From Streptomyces albus subsp. albus (GTDB lineage: Bacteria > Actinomycetota > Actinomycetes > Streptomycetales > Streptomycetaceae): DNA of 64,000 bases. Made by a program: the position numbers and the translations under genes. The stretch lies in contig NZ_JOID01000015.1 of the NCBI RefSeq assembly GCF_000719865.1, forward strand, positions 124,001 to 188,000. The letters run 5' to 3'. Below are positions 61,116 to 64,000 of the stretch, piece by piece; the first letter of the stretch is position 1, and each line of letters begins with the position of its first letter. The notes below the pieces were generated by a model. The model made no database searches and had not been told where the DNA came from. It saw only the letters and a program-made list of their open reading frames with translations.

Positions 61116-62240
61116 TCACAGCCAGCCGTTGCGCTTGAAGAGCCGGTACATGGTGAGGCAGATGCCGCCGATCGCCGCCATCACCACCGGATAGCCGTAC
61201 TTCCAGTCGGTCTCCGGCATGTAGGAGAAGTTCATGCCGTAGACCCCGCAGATCATGGTGGGTACGGCGATGATGGCCGCCCAGGCCGTGATCTTGCGCA
61301 TGTCCTCGTTCTGCGCGACGGTCGCCTGCGCCAGATTGGCCTGGAGGATCGAGTTGAGCAGGTCGTCGAAGGACACCACCTGCTCGTTGACCCGGGCCAA
61401 GTGGTCGGCGACGTCCCGGAAATAGGTCTGGATCTCCGGGTCGATCATCCGCATCGGACGCTCGCTCAGCAGCTGCGTCGGCCTCAGCAGCGGCGACACC
61501 GCCCGCTTGAACTCCAGCACCTCGCGCTTGAGCTGGTAGATGCGCCCGGCGTCGCCGCCGCGCGGCCCGCCGCCGCCCGGCGCCGAGCTGAAGACGTCGA
61601 TCTCGACCTCGTCGATGTCGTCCTGCACGGCGTCGGCGACGGCGATGTAGCCGTCGACGGTCTGGTCGGCGATGGCGTGCAGCACCACGGACGGCCCCTT
61701 GACCAGCAACTCCGGGTCGTCCTCCAGCCGGTGGCGGAGGGACCGCAGGGAGCCGTGGCCGCCGTGCCGGACGGTGATGACGAAGTCCCGGCCGGTGAAG
61801 CACATGACCTCGCCGGTCTCCACGACCTCGCTGGTGGCGGTGAGTTCGGCGTGCTTCACGTAGTGGATGGTCTTGAAGACGGTGAAGAGGGTGTCGTCGT
61901 AGCGCTCCAGCTTCGGCCGCTGGTGGGCGTGGACGGCGTCCTCGACGGCCAGCGGGTGCAGATCGAACTCCCGGGCGATACCGGCGAATTCGGCCTCCGT
62001 CGGCTCGTGCAGGCCGATCCAGACGAAACCGCCCTCGGAGCGGACCCGCTCGACGGCGGCGGCGGGGGAGAGGCGGTCGCGGCCGCGGCGCCCGTCCTGG
62101 TAGACGGCGCAGTCCACCACGGCGCTCGGGACCTCGGGGCAGTCGGCCGCCGCGGTCGTGCCCGGGTAGGGGTGCCCCTTGCGGAGCGAGGGACGGAACG
62201 ACGGGCGCACCGCCGCTCGCAGGTCACGGATCATGGACAT
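61116..62240 (-). CDS. corA: Magnesium/cobalt transporter CorA
   Basis: 374 aa from ATG 62240, with GGAGCTTGCC upstream. Large cytosolic alpha/beta domain, long stalk helix, and two C-terminal membrane helices with the CorA selectivity motif YGMNFSYMPE. Pentameric Mg2+ (and Co2+) channel. The extreme C-terminus is basic (MYRLFKRNGWL) as in the family. With the neighbouring MgtE_N-CBS protein this locus links to Mg2+ handling. Confidence 0.95.
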   Translation of the reverse strand: MSMIRDLRAAVRPSFRPSLRKGHPYPGTTAAADCPEVPSAVVDCAVYQDGRRGRDRLSPAAAVERVRSEGGFVWIGLHEPTEAEFAGIAREFDLHPLAVEDAVHAHQRPKLERYDDTLFTVFKTIHYVKHAELTATSEVVETGEVMCFTGRDFVITVRHGGHGSLRSLRHRLEDDPELLVKGPSVVLHAIADQTVDGYIAVADAVQDDIDEVEIDVFSSAPGGGGPRGGDAGRIYQLKREVLEFKRAVSPLLRPTQLLSERPMRMIDPEIQTYFRDVADHLARVNEQVVSFDDLLNSILQANLAQATVAQNEDMRKITAWAAIIAVPTMICGVYGMNFSYMPETDWKYGYPVVMAAIGGICLTMYRLFKRNGWL

Positions 62241-62785
62241 GGCAAGCTCCTTCGCGGGCCGGCCACCGGGCGAACGGGCAGCACTGCCGGGAATGGGGGC
62301 GTACGGCGGTCTACGGCCGAACGTCCGCAAAGCCGGCGGTGCGGCGGGTCGCGCGGCGAGCGGCGGGTCGCTGCGGACACGGAACGGGGTGGAGACGGAA
62401 TGCTCTTCCGCCGTGCGCTGCGGAACTCCGCGGTGACGGTCTCCGGGTGCCCTCGGGCGACGGAGAAAAATCCTGGGGCCGGACGATTACCGCGTGAGGC
62501 GGTGGGGTACGTCAGGGCTCAGATCGCGAGGAACAGCCGCGGCGCGGAAGAGCCGCCGGTACTGCACGGTCGACTGGGATCCATGTGCAGCCCCACCTCC
62601 TCCGGTCGGTCCCCCGTGGGGGAAGCGCCGATCGCGGCGCGTGCCGCGAGACTGACGTCCGGCCGAGTTGGACGGTGCTCTCGCACGCACGTCCTGGCCG
62701 ACGGCTCAGACTAGCAGTCATATGTGATGGCGGAACGCTTCCCTGCGGGCGTCCCGCCGTTCTCCCTCGCGTCTATGCTCGCCCC
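62241..62785. other. Divergent intergenic region between corA and SUFU-domain gene
   Basis: 545 bp with no gene. An A/G run (gacggagaaaaatcctgggg) near 62459 is the least GC-rich part. An Mg2+ riboswitch was looked for and not recognised. The end (62700-62785) likely carries the promoter of the SUFU gene. Confidence 0.5.
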
Positions 62786-63373
62786 ATGTCTCACGTTTCG
62801 CAGCTGGTGGAAGCCCGGCTGAGCTCGGCACTCGGCGAACCCGACGCCCGCGCGGCCGTCACCTTCCTCGGCGCGGACCGCATCGAGGTGCTCCGTTTCC
62901 GTGACGGAGACCTTGTGAGATACGCCACCCTCGGGATGTCCGCGCAGCCGATGACCGACCCGACGGCCGTGGTCGCCGACCCGGTGCGCGGCCCGCGGGC
63001 CGAACTCGTCCTCTCCGTGCGCGCCGGCCGCGCGGACACCGACCAGGTGTTCCGGCCGCTGGCCGTGCTCGCCGCCTCGCCCCAGGTGGAGGGCGTGGTG
63101 ATCGCCCCCGGCGCCTCGCTCGACCTGGGCGAACCCCTCTGGCCCGGGGCGCCCTTCGGCTCCGTCCTGGTGGCCGAGCCGGGCGGCCTGGTGGAGGACC
63201 TGGAGCTGGACGATCCCATGGACCCCGTCCGCTTCCTCCCCCTGCTGCCGATGACGGCCAACGAGGCGGCGTGGAAGCGGGTGCACGGCGCGGCCGCGCT
63301 GGAGGAGCGCTGGCTGGCCCACGGCACGGACCTGCGGGATCCCCTGCGCGCGGGCGTCGCTCTGGCCGATTAG
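62786..63373 (+). CDS. Suppressor-of-fused (SUFU) domain protein
   Basis: 195 aa from ATG 62786. The SUFU-like domain of bacteria shows RYATLGMSAQPM, GPRAELVLSVRAG and a C-terminal FLPLLPMTANEAAWKRVHGA. Cytosolic, function unknown in bacteria; related proteins are often immunity proteins of polymorphic toxins, but no toxin is next to it here. Common in Streptomyces at this locus. Confidence 0.82.
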   Translation: MSHVSQLVEARLSSALGEPDARAAVTFLGADRIEVLRFRDGDLVRYATLGMSAQPMTDPTAVVADPVRGPRAELVLSVRAGRADTDQVFRPLAVLAASPQVEGVVIAPGASLDLGEPLWPGAPFGSVLVAEPGGLVEDLELDDPMDPVRFLPLLPMTANEAAWKRVHGAAALEERWLAHGTDLRDPLRAGVALAD

Positions 63374-63506
63374 CCGCGGACAGCGGCAGGCCGTCCTGGA
63401 TACGCCCGCGGGATGTCATATGCGTCCGGCGTTTGTCGGACTTTTGCGCCCCCGGACGAGTGATCGTCCTTGACGCGGCGGGTGCCGGGGAGGACCGTTA
63501 ACCCTT

Positions 63507-64000
63507 ATGAGGGGTGAACCGAGTTGCCCGAAGTGCGGTGGGAGGGTCCGGCCGCCCGGACTCTTCGCGGACACCTGGCAGTGCGATGTACACGGCACGG
63601 TCCATCCCCTGCAGCCGGTCGTCCCGCCCAGCGTCGAAGCCCTCACGGTCGTGGTGAAACGGGCCCGGGTCCCGGTGTGGATGCCGTGGCCGCTGCCGGT
63701 CGGCTGGCTGTTCACCGGGATCGCCTGCGCGGGTGACGACCGCAGTGGCGGCCGCGCCACCGCCGTCGCCTGCTCCGGGCCCGGCCCCCTGGGTGGCATG
63801 GGGGAACTGCTGCTGATCGCCGAGGAGCTGGGCGTCGGGCTGGGCGCCCGGTACGCGGGCATCCCCGGCCCGGACCCGGGCCCCCACATGCGCGTGGACG
63901 ACCCGCCGGACGTCAAGCTGCACGCGGCCGGCCGGCCGACCCCCCTGTGGCCGGTGCGGGACGTCCCCCCGGACCGCGCTGTCTTCGCCGGGGAGGCGCT
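63507..64000 (+). CDS. DUF6758-like protein (3' partial)
   Basis: From ATG 63507 the frame is open to the window end (164 codons). The N-terminus is a CXXC zinc-ribbon-like motif (SCPKCGGRV, then WQCDVHGTVHPLQ). The middle VPVWMPWPLPVGWLFTG and GPGPLGGMGELLLIAEELGV fit a conserved actinobacterial family I recall as DUF6758. No function known. The ribosome site (GGGAGG, 63487-63492) is 14 bases away, so the start is somewhat uncertain. Confidence 0.8.
   Translation, partial: MRGEPSCPKCGGRVRPPGLFADTWQCDVHGTVHPLQPVVPPSVEALTVVVKRARVPVWMPWPLPVGWLFTGIACAGDDRSGGRATAVACSGPGPLGGMGELLLIAEELGVGLGARYAGIPGPDPGPHMRVDDPPDVKLHAAGRPTPLWPVRDVPPDRAVFAGEA

Noticed and set aside
62241..62785. Mg2+ riboswitch (M-box or mgtA-type) upstream of corA
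   Set aside because: No recognisable conserved core or long leader fold on the minus strand.

Overview
The window is a high-GC actinobacterial chromosome segment, almost certainly from a Streptomyces. The evidence is the very high GC with strong third-position bias, a mycothiol gene (mshB), many GTG/TTG starts, several developmental-type oligopeptide ABC transporters, and a gene order shared with the mycobacterial Rv1170-Rv1229 region (mshB, fdx, dapC, dapE, LOG, folP2-like, tag, O-methyltransferase, sigE, rseA, htrA, tatB, mrp). About 55 protein genes are supported. No tRNA, rRNA, CRISPR array or phage was seen, and the only mobile-looking cargo is a small toxin-antitoxin locus.

Layout. 1-1932 is the 3' part of a GAF/SpoIIE phosphatase/HATPase regulator. 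1965-5777 (-) is a three-gene succinate dehydrogenase operon. 6237-6527 (-) is a small conserved gene, followed by about 850 bp of GC-rich repeats. 7375-9432 is a lone solute-binding lipoprotein. 9695-11566 is typA. Three oligopeptide-type ABC transporter clusters follow: cluster 1 (12135-17499, +), cluster 2 (18712-24171, +) and cluster 3 (24394-30999, -). Cluster 3 has the permease-binding protein-permease-ATPase-ATPase order known for BldK. A toxin-antitoxin pair and a broken antitoxin lie between clusters 1 and 2.

31349-43431 holds an S9 peptidase, a small membrane protein, mshB with a coupled membrane protein, a large peptidoglycan-binding membrane protein behind a structured leader, a transglutaminase-like protein, a GNAT enzyme, fdxA, dapC, a secreted protein and a lysozyme-like protein. 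43537-50190 holds dapE, a LOG protein, a FolP2-like DHPS homologue, a DivIVA-like protein with tag, a crotonase, a DUF3117 protein and an O-methyltransferase. 50331-57579 is the envelope-stress block: SigE-type ECF sigma factor, zinc anti-sigma factor, HtrA protease, TatB, a hypothetical protein and Mrp. 57684-64000 contains a DUF1003/MgtE_N-CBS pair, an LppX-like lipoprotein, CorA, a SUFU-domain protein and a DUF6758-type protein cut by the window end.

The most striking anomaly is in clusters 1 and 2. All four ATPase genes lack an internal segment that carries ABC signature and/or Walker B sequence. In each pair of paralogues the break lies exactly at the end of a 99-100 bp stretch identical between the clusters. 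This looks like repeat collapse in the assembly more than biology, but real gene conversion or deletion cannot be excluded from sequence alone. Other points of interest are a textbook ECF promoter in front of sigE, conserved hairpins between binding-protein and permease genes, a multi-stem leader upstream of the peptidoglycan-binding gene, and a DHPS homologue with an altered substrate motif.
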